Below, piece after piece: positions 8,699-16,611 of a DNA stretch of 64,000 bases. Position 1 is the first letter of the stretch; every line of letters starts with the position of its first letter. The notes under the pieces are model-generated. The model had not been told where the DNA came from, ran no database searches, and saw nothing but the letters and a program-made list of their open reading frames with translations. Source of the DNA: Jeongeupia wiesaeckerbachi. Lineage in GTDB: Bacteria; Pseudomonadota; Gammaproteobacteria; Burkholderiales; Chitinibacteraceae. The stretch spans positions 186,001 to 250,000 of the forward strand of contig NZ_CP136946.1 of assembly GCF_050916355.1 (NCBI RefSeq). The letters run 5' to 3'. A program made the position numbers and the translations under genes.

Positions 8699-9334
8699 TC
8701 AGCCTGCGCCCGACGCCGCCTCGCCGACGATTTCCTTGATCGGCACCGCCTTGAGCTGCGCAGCAAGCTCGACCGCAGAACGCACTCGCAGCTTGGCGTA
8801 GATCCGCGCGCGATGAACCTCGACCGTCTTGATACTGATGCTGAGGGCGTCGGCAATCTGCTTGTTGAGTTTGCCGGCAAGGAGTTCACGCAAGACTTCA
8901 CGCTCACGCGGTGTCAGACTGGCCAGCCGCTCTGACAGGGTCTGCCGGGTTTCCCAGCTGCTGCGGGCGGTCAGATCGCTTTGCAGGTACTCCTCGACCT
9001 TGGCGAGCAGCACCTTGTGATCGTACGGTTTCTCGAGAAAATCGCTGGCGCCGCCCTTGACCGCCGATACCGCCATCGGCACATCGCCGTGCCCGGTCAG
9101 AAAAATCACCGGCGGCAGGTAAGGCGCGCCTTGCAAATCGGCGAACAGCTCGAGCCCGGTCATGCCGGTCATGCGCACGTCGATGATCAGACAGGCGTAG
9201 TCGGCCACGTGGGCCGCGGTCAGGAAATGCTCGGCGGACTCGAAGCCGGCGCTCGGCCACTCGCGGGTTTCAAACAGTAGCGACAGCGCATCGCGCACGG
9301 CGATGTCGTCGTCAATGATCGCAATCGGGCGCAT
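8699..9334 (-). CDS. FixJ/NarL-type response regulator
   Basis: A 211-residue regulator: receiver domain (residues 1-120) with the acidic cluster IAIIDDD, phosphoacceptor Asp in LIIDVRMTGMTG and Lys in FLEKPYD, then a LuxR-type helix-turn-helix (LTPREREVLRELLAGKLN ... IKTVEVHRARIYAKL). The ATG overlaps the stop of the partner kinase by one base. Members of this FixJ/TodT/DctR-like group usually activate transport or catabolic genes, but no obvious target lies beside it. The true start is at the kinase stop; the longer frame only overlaps the kinase. Confidence 0.92.
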   Translation of the reverse strand: MRPIAIIDDDIAVRDALSLLFETREWPSAGFESAEHFLTAAHVADYACLIIDVRMTGMTGLELFADLQGAPYLPPVIFLTGHGDVPMAVSAVKGGASDFLEKPYDHKVLLAKVEEYLQSDLTARSSWETRQTLSERLASLTPREREVLRELLAGKLNKQIADALSISIKTVEVHRARIYAKLRVRSAVELAAQLKAVPIKEIVGEAASGAG

Positions 9335-11637
9335 CAGGCTTTCTCCTCGGTCATATCGGTTTTTGTATCGCTCAGCGGCAGACGGCAAACGAAGCGACAA
9401 CCGCCTTCCGGCGGGTTTTCCACCCGCAAATGGCCACGGTGCTGCTCCATCACCGAGCGGCAGATATTGAGCCCCATGCCCATGCCATCGGGCTTGGTGC
9501 TGAAAAACGGCTGAAACAGGCTATCCGGACTGCTAAAGCCGGCCCCCTGATCGGTCACGCTGACTTCGAGCCCGCCATCGACAACGCCGGCCCTGACCGT
9601 CAACCGGCGTGGCGCCGGCGGCAGCGCGGCCATCGCCTCGATGCCGTTCTTCATCAAATTGAAGAGTACCTGTTCAAGCATCACGCCATCGCCACGAAAA
9701 CTCGGCAGCCCTGCGAGGGGCTCGACCACGATCTTCACCTGCGCCTTGCGTGCCAGTGGCGCGAGCAGCTCGACCGGTACCGCCAACAATGCATCGATGC
9801 GGCATTCGTCCTCCCGCGGCGCGCGCTTGGCGACGAAATTGCGGATGCCCCGAATGATTTGTCCGGCCCGCGCCGCCTGATCGCCAATCTTGCCCAGCGT
9901 TTCGCGCGCCCGCTTCAGCGCCGGTGGTTCGATTTCGAGCAGGCTGTCGCCGGCGGCGGCATACCCGGCGATCGCAGCCAGCGGCTGATTGAGTTCGTGC
10001 GCCAGGCTCGACGCCATTTCGCCCATGCTGACCAGGCGCGCGGTGTGCTGCAATCGTTCGTCACGCGAGCGCGCCTCCTCGGCCGCCTGACGTCGCGCGG
10101 TGATGTCGGCGGCAATTTCCAGCCACACCGGCCGGCCGTCGACCCAGTCGAGCGCCCGCCGCTGCACCGCAAACCAGCGCCCGCTGATGACGTCGAAATG
10201 CTCTTCGCCCTGACCATCGTGCAGCGGCTGCGCGCCCAGCGGCACCAGGCAGCATTCGGCATCGGCCTGCAGAGAAAAGCGGTTGGCATGGCCGCGGTTG
10301 CGGTACAGCAGTGCGCCGGTGCGTGCATCGGTGACCGACACCGACGCGTCGAGGCCTTCGAGTACCGTGCGCAGTTGCATCCGCGACGTCGCCAGCGCCT
10401 CGCGTTCACGGCGGATTTCGGTCGTGTCGTACAGCGAGGCCATCCAGCCACGATGCTCGCCGCGACCATCGACAAGGCGCGATGCATACAGACGCACATC
10501 GAAACGCTCGCCGTCGCGACGCATGAAACGCAACTGCAGCCCACCCGACGGCGCGTTGCCCATGCGAATGGACTGAAAAGCGCTGGCGCAATGCGACAGG
10601 CGCTCCGGCGGCCAGAACGGCAGCGGCGGTTGCAAGCCGATCAGTTCGTCGGCACGCCAGCCGACCAACTGGCAGAAACCGGGATTGACGTAGATCAGCT
10701 CGCCATCGCGGCCAATCGCCAGCAGGCCGGTCGTCAGCGAATCTTCCATCGCCGCACGGAAGCCGATCTCGTCGCGCAACGCCTCTTCGGCGCGCTGACG
10801 TTCGGCCATGCGCTTTTTCACCTGCATCAGCGCCCAGACCAGCAACGCCAGCAGCAGCAGCACGCTGGCGATCAACAGTCCGATCTGCCGGCTGGCCGGG
10901 CTGGAATCGCCCCGAATGCTCGCGCGCAGCTTCAGGCCGTTCCCCGGCGGCTCGAACGCGACTTCCTTGCTCAAGCGCCCCGGTGCGGCAACGTAATCGG
11001 CCGGTAGCAGCGCCTGGCCCGACGGATCGATCAAGGCCAGGTCGTAGCGCTGGACCATCCACCACGGCACCTGCAACTGCATCAACTGCGGCAATTCGTA
11101 GCTTGCCAGCACCGCCCCTTCGTAAACCGTGGTGCGAAAGTAAGGCACGACGAGGACGACCTGCGGTGTGCTGCGGTAAATCACCGCCGAATAGACCGGC
11201 CGACCCAGCGATGCCGCACCGTCGAGGGCGTCGATCAGGCCCGGATCGTTGAGCGGCGTGAGGCTGTTGGGGCGCGCGCTGTACACCGGCAAACCACCGA
11301 GCCGTTTGCCCTCGCGGCTGATGTATTCGACGGCGGCAATCTCGGGGTTTGCCTTCATCAGCGCGTCGGCGCGCGCGGCAAAATCCGCTGGCCGGATCGC
11401 GTCGGCGGCAAGGCTGTAGGCAAGGTTCTCGATGACGTTCTGGTTGGTCTGCAAATGCAGCCGGATCGCCTGCTCCTGCCACAGCAGGTCTTGCGCCAGC
11501 GTGCTGGCGCGAATCTGCCGTATCTGCCGTGCGTCATAGGCGGCATAACCGAGCAGCACGACCAGCGTCAGGCCGATCGCCAGATAGGCAAGAACCCACG
11601 GCCATTGGCCGCGATAGCGTTGAGGAAGAATGCGCAT
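9334..11637 (-). CDS. Membrane PAS-sensor histidine kinase
   Basis: A 767-residue kinase. Order: first membrane helix at about 13-33, a periplasmic sensor region of about 210 residues, second helix near 250-270, PAS domain (GLLAIGRDGELIYVNPGFC), second PAS-like domain, HisKA box with the phosphorylated His in SLAHELNQPLAAIAGY (about 550), and a HATPase domain with NLMKNGIEAMAA and KPDGMGMGLNICRS. The architecture resembles DctB/FixL-type kinases. The start MRILPQRYRGQW leaves about a dozen residues before the first helix. It is coupled to the FixJ-type regulator downstream; the signal cannot be told from sequence. Confidence 0.9.
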   Translation of the reverse strand: MRILPQRYRGQWPWVLAYLAIGLTLVVLLGYAAYDARQIRQIRASTLAQDLLWQEQAIRLHLQTNQNVIENLAYSLAADAIRPADFAARADALMKANPEIAAVEYISREGKRLGGLPVYSARPNSLTPLNDPGLIDALDGAASLGRPVYSAVIYRSTPQVVLVVPYFRTTVYEGAVLASYELPQLMQLQVPWWMVQRYDLALIDPSGQALLPADYVAAPGRLSKEVAFEPPGNGLKLRASIRGDSSPASRQIGLLIASVLLLLALLVWALMQVKKRMAERQRAEEALRDEIGFRAAMEDSLTTGLLAIGRDGELIYVNPGFCQLVGWRADELIGLQPPLPFWPPERLSHCASAFQSIRMGNAPSGGLQLRFMRRDGERFDVRLYASRLVDGRGEHRGWMASLYDTTEIRREREALATSRMQLRTVLEGLDASVSVTDARTGALLYRNRGHANRFSLQADAECCLVPLGAQPLHDGQGEEHFDVISGRWFAVQRRALDWVDGRPVWLEIAADITARRQAAEEARSRDERLQHTARLVSMGEMASSLAHELNQPLAAIAGYAAAGDSLLEIEPPALKRARETLGKIGDQAARAGQIIRGIRNFVAKRAPREDECRIDALLAVPVELLAPLARKAQVKIVVEPLAGLPSFRGDGVMLEQVLFNLMKNGIEAMAALPPAPRRLTVRAGVVDGGLEVSVTDQGAGFSSPDSLFQPFFSTKPDGMGMGLNICRSVMEQHRGHLRVENPPEGGCRFVCRLPLSDTKTDMTEEKA

Positions 11638-11697
11638 CACGCCCAAGCATAGCGCGCCGGCCGGCCCGCCCCCATAGGGCCAAACCCACCTCGCATG

Positions 11698-11729
11698 AAA
11701 AAACAACGGCGCCCCGTGGGGCGCCGTTG
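11698..11729 (-). terminator. Intrinsic terminator after the Bax-inhibitor gene
   Basis: On the minus strand, CAACGGCGCCCC and GGGGCGCCGTTG form an 11-12 bp stem followed by six T residues, about 30 bases after the stop codon. Confidence 0.85.
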
Positions 11730-11757
11730 CATCTGCTGTCGGAACGCAGGGCTACGA

Positions 11758-12438
11758 TCAGTTGCGGTTGTTGCCCGAGAACGCCATCAGGATGTTCAGC
11801 AGGCTGATGAACAGGTTGTAGATGTTCAGGTACAGCTGCAGCGTGGCGGTCACATAGTTGGTTTCACCACCGTTCACGATGCGGCTGGTGTCGACCAGGA
11901 TAAAGGCCGAGAAAATCAGCACGGCAACCGCCGAGATCGTCAGCGACAGCGCCGGGATCTGGAAGAACAGGTTGGCGAGCGCAGCCAGGATCAGCACGAC
12001 GACGCCGATCATCAGGAACTTGCCCATGAAGCTGAAATCCTTCTTCGTCACCGTCGCAATCGCCGACAGCGTGAAGAAGATAGCCGCGGTGCCGATCGCC
12101 GCAGTGCCGATCATCTGCGCGCCGTTGGAGAAGCGCAGTGCGACTTGCAGGATCTGCGACAGCCACAGGCCCATGAAGCCGGTGTAGGCCAGCAGCAGGA
12201 CGACGCCCATGCCGCTGTTCTTGGTCTTCTCGATCGCAAAGAACGCGCCGAAGCTGATCGCGAGGAACACGACCGCGCCCATCAGCGGCGACATCGCGAA
12301 CTGCATCGAAATGCCGATCAGCGCGCCGGCTGCGGTCGGCAGCATCGACAGGGCCAAGAGGAAATAGGTATTGCGCAGGACTCGGTTACGCTCAACGGCG
12401 AGCGATTCGCCGCCGTAACGGGCGGTGTTGAGTTGCAT
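11758..12438 (-). CDS. Bax inhibitor-1/YccA family inner-membrane protein
   Basis: A 226-residue protein with seven hydrophobic segments and the family signatures GFMGLWLSQILQ, TKKDFSFMGKFLMIG and LYLNIYNLFISLLNILMA. E. coli YccA of this family modulates the FtsH protease; others act as pH-gated calcium leak channels. GGAGA lies eight bases upstream of the ATG. The promoter upstream resembles an RpoH (heat-shock) site, which would fit a link to FtsH. It is a single transcription unit ending at a strong terminator. Confidence 0.93.
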   Translation of the reverse strand: MQLNTARYGGESLAVERNRVLRNTYFLLALSMLPTAAGALIGISMQFAMSPLMGAVVFLAISFGAFFAIEKTKNSGMGVVLLLAYTGFMGLWLSQILQVALRFSNGAQMIGTAAIGTAAIFFTLSAIATVTKKDFSFMGKFLMIGVVVLILAALANLFFQIPALSLTISAVAVLIFSAFILVDTSRIVNGGETNYVTATLQLYLNIYNLFISLLNILMAFSGNNRN

Positions 12439-12484
12439 TTTGGTCTCTCCGGAGATATTGATGTGCGGGTATGCCGCCCCGATA

Positions 12485-12513
12485 AGATGGGCGCTAGCGC
12501 AAAAAGTTTCAAG
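12485..12513 (-). promoter_or_regulatory. Heat-shock (sigma-32-like) promoter of the Bax-inhibitor gene
   Basis: On the minus strand CTTGAAA and CCCATCT are 15 bases apart, close to the RpoH consensus CTTGAAA/CCCCATnT (one -10 C differs). It lies about 45 bases before the start codon. A sigma-70 reading (TTGAAA, 17 bases, CATCTT) is also possible but its -10 is poor. Confidence 0.5.
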
Positions 12514-12543
12514 CGCGTTGCGTTGCCGCCATTGTACGAGCGA

Positions 12544-13599
12544 TCAGACCGGTAGTGTTTGCGACCAGGCCGACGCCAGCGTCGGCGGGTGCCAGCGCGG
12601 CACACCGTCTCGATCGACCAGCTTGGCGCGCACGCCTTCGCGAAAATCGCCATGACGCAGACAGAAATGTGCGGTTGCGGTTTCCAGCGCCAGCAGCGCG
12701 TCATCGTCGATGCCGCGTGCGCGCTCGGCCAGCCGCCAGATCAGCGCCACCGAGGTCGGTGAACCGGCGACATACTGCGCGCAACCGTGCGCCAGCCAGC
12801 CTTCGCCGCCCGCGTTGCGGCGCAGCCTCAGATCGATCTCGTCGAGATGCTCCCCACCAACCAGATCCTCGATGTGATGACGTTCGTTCGCCCAGACCGA
12901 CGCGGGTAATTGCGTTGGATACCGCTGGGCAAAACCGGCAAGCCCATCGTCGAGCAAGGCATCGTCATGGCGACGATCGCCCTGCCAGTGCAGCACGGCC
13001 AGCGCCTGATCGAGATCCCTGCTCGCGCCGGCGTCGACGAGACCGTGCACCGCACCGCTGGCAAGCGCATCGGCCGCATTGATCCGGCTGCCGGTCAGCG
13101 CCAGGAAGCGGCCGAGTCCGTCGGGCAATGCGTGCAGCCAGCGGCTGGCGCCGACGTCGGGGAACAGGCCGATCGCGACTTCGGGCATCGCCAGTTGCGC
13201 ATTGGCGGTCAGCAAGCGGTGGCTTGTCGCCGAATACAGCCCCCAGCCACCGCCCATGATCGCGCCGAAGCCCCAGGCAATCACCGGCTTCGGGTAGTGG
13301 CGCACACGGTGACACAACAGGTATTCGTGAGTGAAAAAGCGGTCGCCCCGGTCGACGTGACCGGGCGTGACCATCGCGTCGTAAAGCGCGCGGATGTCAC
13401 CACCGGCGCAAAACGCCCGCTCGCCGGTCGCCGATACCCGCACGGCAACGACCTCGGGGTCGGCCTGCCACGCATCGAGCTGCGCCAGCATCGCATCGAC
13501 CATGGCTAGCGTCTGCGCGTTGAGCCGAGCCGGCGCATCAAGCGTCAACGTACCGATCAACGCACCATTGCCGGCACGAATACTGCCAAAGCGGACCAT
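12544..13599 (-). CDS. Enoyl-CoA hydratase/isomerase family, 3-hydroxyisobutyryl-CoA hydrolase-like
   Basis: A 351-residue crotonase-fold protein, longer than plain enoyl-CoA hydratases because of a C-terminal HIBCH-type extension. Visible motifs are the oxyanion-hole segment FCAGGDIRALYDA, the substrate loop GAIMGGGWGLYSA, and MPEVAIGLFPDVGASRWL, which matches the catalytic Glu/Asp segment of 3-hydroxyisobutyryl-CoA hydrolases of valine degradation. A CoA thioester hydrolase is likely, but the substrate is inferred. It is not next to other valine-catabolic genes. Confidence 0.82.
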   Translation of the reverse strand: MVRFGSIRAGNGALIGTLTLDAPARLNAQTLAMVDAMLAQLDAWQADPEVVAVRVSATGERAFCAGGDIRALYDAMVTPGHVDRGDRFFTHEYLLCHRVRHYPKPVIAWGFGAIMGGGWGLYSATSHRLLTANAQLAMPEVAIGLFPDVGASRWLHALPDGLGRFLALTGSRINAADALASGAVHGLVDAGASRDLDQALAVLHWQGDRRHDDALLDDGLAGFAQRYPTQLPASVWANERHHIEDLVGGEHLDEIDLRLRRNAGGEGWLAHGCAQYVAGSPTSVALIWRLAERARGIDDDALLALETATAHFCLRHGDFREGVRAKLVDRDGVPRWHPPTLASAWSQTLPV

Positions 13600-13620
13600 G
13601 CCTCTTTCCCTGAAAACGAC

Positions 13621-13645
13621 AACGGCAGCTTACGCTGCCGTTTTT
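13621..13645. terminator. Hairpin between the DUF3088 and HIBCH-like genes
   Basis: AACGGCAGC and GCTGCCGTT form a nine-bp stem with a TTAC loop. The T run (five T) follows on the plus strand, although both flanking genes are on the minus strand, where the tail is the weaker GTCGTTTTC. It probably reduces read-through into the HIBCH-like gene. Confidence 0.5.
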
Positions 13646-13680
13646 GCCTGCTGCATCGGGAAAGTCCGCAACGCACCGTT

Positions 13681-14019
13681 TTAGGAGGGCGTGCCGACCC
13701 CGTGCCTGCGCCCGAGGTAACGCAGGATCGCTTTCGGTTCATCGATGAAGCGCCGGCCATTGACGGTCTGCACCGGCAGATCGGCATCGGCCACGCCGTC
13801 GTCGGTCAGCACCAGCACCGGACAGCCCTGATGCGCCTCGCCCAGCACGGAAACCAGTTCGGGGCGGGGCCGGGCAAAGCCGATGCGTTCGATCGCAAGG
13901 CGGCCGGCGAGCTGCGGGTAGTAGGCAAGAAAGCCCTCAACCGTCGCGCAGTCGGCGCAGAAGTGCGGACCGTGGCCATCGACGGCGTAGCCCGGCGTCA
14001 ACAGATAGAGCGTATCCAT
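13681..14019 (-). CDS. DUF3088 domain protein
   Basis: A 112-residue protein starting MDTLYLLTPGYAVDG, with HFCADCATVEGFLAYYP, IERIGFARPRPELVSVLG and the closing FIDEPKAILRYLGRRHG of DUF3088. The fold is expected to be thioredoxin/glutaredoxin-like, and a CxxC pair (CADC, near residue 22) is present, but no activity is known. The ATG overlaps the tldD stop (TGATG), so it is coupled to tldD. A GTG one codon upstream is a less likely start. Confidence 0.8.
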   Translation of the reverse strand: MDTLYLLTPGYAVDGHGPHFCADCATVEGFLAYYPQLAGRLAIERIGFARPRPELVSVLGEAHQGCPVLVLTDDGVADADLPVQTVNGRRFIDEPKAILRYLGRRHGVGTPS

Positions 14020-15455
14020 CACGCCGTGCCGCCGACGGTCAGGCCGCCATCGACGCGCAGCGTCGGCTGGCCGACGCCGACCGGCACGCTCTGGCCTTCC
14101 TTGCCGCAGGTGCCGACGCCCGGATCGAGCGCCATATCGTTGCCGATCATCGACACGCGCGTCAGCACGTCCGGGCCATTGCCGATCAGCGTCGCGCCCT
14201 TGACCGGATACAGCAGCTTGCCGTCCTCGACATACCAGGCTTCGGATGCCGAAAACACGAACTTGCCGCTGGTGATGTCGACCTGGCCACCGCCAAAATT
14301 GGCCGCATACAGGCCGCGCTTCACCGACGCGAGGATCTCGGCCGGATCCTTGTCGCCACCGAGCATGATGGTATTGGTCATCCGCGGCATTGGCAGGTGC
14401 GCATAGCTTTCGCGCCGGCCGTTGCCGGTCAGCGGCATGCCCATCAGCCGCGCGTTCAGGCTGTCCTGCATATAGCCCTTGAGGATGCCGTCCTCGATCA
14501 GCACGGTGCGGCTGGTCGGGTTGCCTTCGTCGTCGACATTGAGCGAGCCACGGCGATCCGGAATCGTGCCGTCGTCGATCACCGTGACGCCGGCGCTGGC
14601 AACGCGCTGGCCGATCTTGCCCGAGAACGCGCTCGAGCCCTTGCGGTTGAAGTCGCCCTCCAGGCCGTGGCCGATCGCCTCGTGCAAGAGAATGCCGGGC
14701 CAGCCGTTGCCGAGCACGACGGTCATCTCGCCGGCCGGCGCCGGCCGGGCATCGAGATTCAGCAAGGCCTGATCGACGGCCTTTTTGGCGTAGTCGGCCA
14801 GCACGTCGTCGCTGAAGTGCGCGTAGTCGAAACGACCGCCACCACCGGCGCCGCCCTGTTCACGACGACCGTCCTGTTCGACGATCACCTGCAGGCTCAG
14901 GCGCACCAGCGGACGCACGTCAGCGGCACGGTGGCCATCATGACGGACGACGAAAATCACTTCGTATTCGGACGCGAGGCTCGCCATCACCTGGACCACG
15001 CGCGGATCGAGCGAGCGTGCGATGCGTTCGAGTTTTTCCAGCAGCGCGACCTTGGCCGCTTCATTCAGACTCGCCAGCGGATCGATCGGCCGATACAGCG
15101 CATGGCCGGCGACCGGCAGATGACGCACCGCGACACCATTGCCGCCCTGCCGACCGATCGCGCGGGTTGCCCCGGCCGCATCGAGCAACGGTTGCAGACC
15201 GATATCATCCGAATACGCGAACGCCGTCTTTTCGCCCGAAATCGCCCGCACGCCGACACCCTGGTCGATGTGGAAGCTGCCGGATTTGACGATGCCTTCG
15301 TCCAGATTCCAGGCCTCGGCGCGGCTGTACTGGAAATAGAGGTCGGCGTAGTCGAGGTCGTGGTGCATCAGCGCGCCGAAGACCTGATCGAGCCGGCGGT
15401 CGTCGAGGCCGAACGGCGTAAGCAGCATGCTGTGTGCGGTCTGAAGCGCGGTCAT
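14019..15455 (-). CDS. tldD: Metalloprotease TldD
   Basis: A 478-residue cytoplasmic zinc protease that with TldE (PmbA) finishes processing of modified peptides and degrades unfolded peptides. The zinc motif HExxxH is present in HEAIGHGLEGDF, and GVGVRAISGEKTAFAYSD, FNRKGSSAFSGKIGQ and GMPLTGNGRRESYAHLPMPR are TldD signatures. AGGTGA precedes MTALQTAHSMLL. The usual upstream partners, and the TldE gene, are not in this window; nit and yhdP lie upstream across a 352-base gap on the same strand, close to the common order yhdP-nit-tldD. Confidence 0.95.
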   Translation of the reverse strand: MTALQTAHSMLLTPFGLDDRRLDQVFGALMHHDLDYADLYFQYSRAEAWNLDEGIVKSGSFHIDQGVGVRAISGEKTAFAYSDDIGLQPLLDAAGATRAIGRQGGNGVAVRHLPVAGHALYRPIDPLASLNEAAKVALLEKLERIARSLDPRVVQVMASLASEYEVIFVVRHDGHRAADVRPLVRLSLQVIVEQDGRREQGGAGGGGRFDYAHFSDDVLADYAKKAVDQALLNLDARPAPAGEMTVVLGNGWPGILLHEAIGHGLEGDFNRKGSSAFSGKIGQRVASAGVTVIDDGTIPDRRGSLNVDDEGNPTSRTVLIEDGILKGYMQDSLNARLMGMPLTGNGRRESYAHLPMPRMTNTIMLGGDKDPAEILASVKRGLYAANFGGGQVDITSGKFVFSASEAWYVEDGKLLYPVKGATLIGNGPDVLTRVSMIGNDMALDPGVGTCGKEGQSVPVGVGQPTLRVDGGLTVGGTA

Positions 15456-15807
15456 GGGGTCACCTGCGAAAAAGGGCTCAAGCATCCGCCAAGCGCTGCA
15501 GCAACGCAAGGCGACGATGTCGTTTGGGCCGTGAACCGTCGGGACGGTTCACGGCCATTGCAAATGGTCTTGCCGCCAGCTGAATGGCTTGGCGCGGCCC
15601 GCAAAATCCACCACACCTTATTGGCAAGGAGGCGACCGGCAAGCAACACGCCAAACACAGCCGGCAAAAAGCGACTGATACAGCAAAGGTACGCCGGGCA
15701 AGTGCAACCCCGTGAAAGGCCGGCGCGCCGCACGGGGAATACCAAGGATCACAACCGCGCAAGGTGCACGGCCAGCGAGCAGCACACGGGACCATTGCCT
15801 CGCCGCT
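15456..15807. other. Gene-free gap between nit and tldD with a 14-bp perfect inverted repeat
   Basis: No open frame here has a plausible start and family match. The outstanding element is at 15527-15556, where GGCCGTGAACCGTC and its exact reverse complement are separated by two bases. Neither side has a T run, so it is not a classical terminator. It lies about 70 bases upstream of the tldD start and 250 bases downstream of nit. Confidence 0.7.
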
Positions 15808-16611
15808 TTACAGCCGGCGATGCGCCAGGGCCGGCAATACCTTGCGGACTCGTTCGAGCTGGCTGACCTTGAGCTCGGCGCTCGCCTGGCCCGAGCCGAC
15901 ATCGTGCGACGCCAGCACCTGTCCCCACGGATCGATGATCATGCTGTGGCCCCAGGTTTCGCGGCCGCTCTGGTGCACGCCGCCCTGCGCCGAAGCGACG
16001 ACAAAGCACTGGTTCTCGATCGCCCGGGCCCGCAGCAACACCTCCCAGTGCGCCCGGCCGGTCGTCGCGGTAAAGGCCGCCGGCAGCGCCCAGATGTCGA
16101 CCTCGCCGGCGCTACGGAACAGCTCGGGAAACCGCAGGTCGTAGCACACGGCGACACCGAGGCGACCGAACGGTGTATCGACCACCAGCGGCGTGTTGCC
16201 CGCCTCGATCGTATCGGCCTCGGCGTAGTGCTCGCTGCCGTTGTCGAAGCCGAACAGATGGATCTTGTCGTAGCGGCCGACGCAGATGCCGGTCGAATCG
16301 AAGACCAGGCTGGCATTGCGGACCCGCGTTGCGCCGGGCGCGGCCAGCGGCACCGTACCGCCGACGAGCCACAGGCCATGCCGGTCCGCCTGCGCCGCAA
16401 GGAAATCCTGGATCAGCCCGCGGCCGAAGACTTCGGCGACGGCGAGCTTGTCGGTATCGCGCTGCCCCATGATGGCAAAGTACTCGGGCAGCACCGCTAG
16501 CTTCGCACCGGCATCGGCGGCGCGTTCGATCAGCGCGGCAGCCGTTTTGAGATTGTCGGCCACATCGGGCGTCGAGACCATCTGGATGGCCGTGGCAGTG
16601 AGTGTTTTCAT
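15808..16611 (-). CDS. nit1: Nitrilase-family amidohydrolase (NIT1/omega-amidase type)
   Basis: A 267-residue carbon-nitrogen hydrolase with the Glu-Lys-Cys triad: Glu in LAVLPEYFAIMGQ, Lys in GRYDKIHLFGFD and Cys in VAVCYDLRFPELFRS. The last motif is typical of Nit1 enzymes that hydrolyse deaminated glutathione, a metabolite-repair reaction; omega-amidase activity is the alternative. The ATG overlaps the yhdP stop (ATGA), so it is coupled to yhdP. The length is normal. Confidence 0.9.
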   Translation of the reverse strand: MKTLTATAIQMVSTPDVADNLKTAAALIERAADAGAKLAVLPEYFAIMGQRDTDKLAVAEVFGRGLIQDFLAAQADRHGLWLVGGTVPLAAPGATRVRNASLVFDSTGICVGRYDKIHLFGFDNGSEHYAEADTIEAGNTPLVVDTPFGRLGVAVCYDLRFPELFRSAGEVDIWALPAAFTATTGRAHWEVLLRARAIENQCFVVASAQGGVHQSGRETWGHSMIIDPWGQVLASHDVGSGQASAELKVSQLERVRKVLPALAHRRL

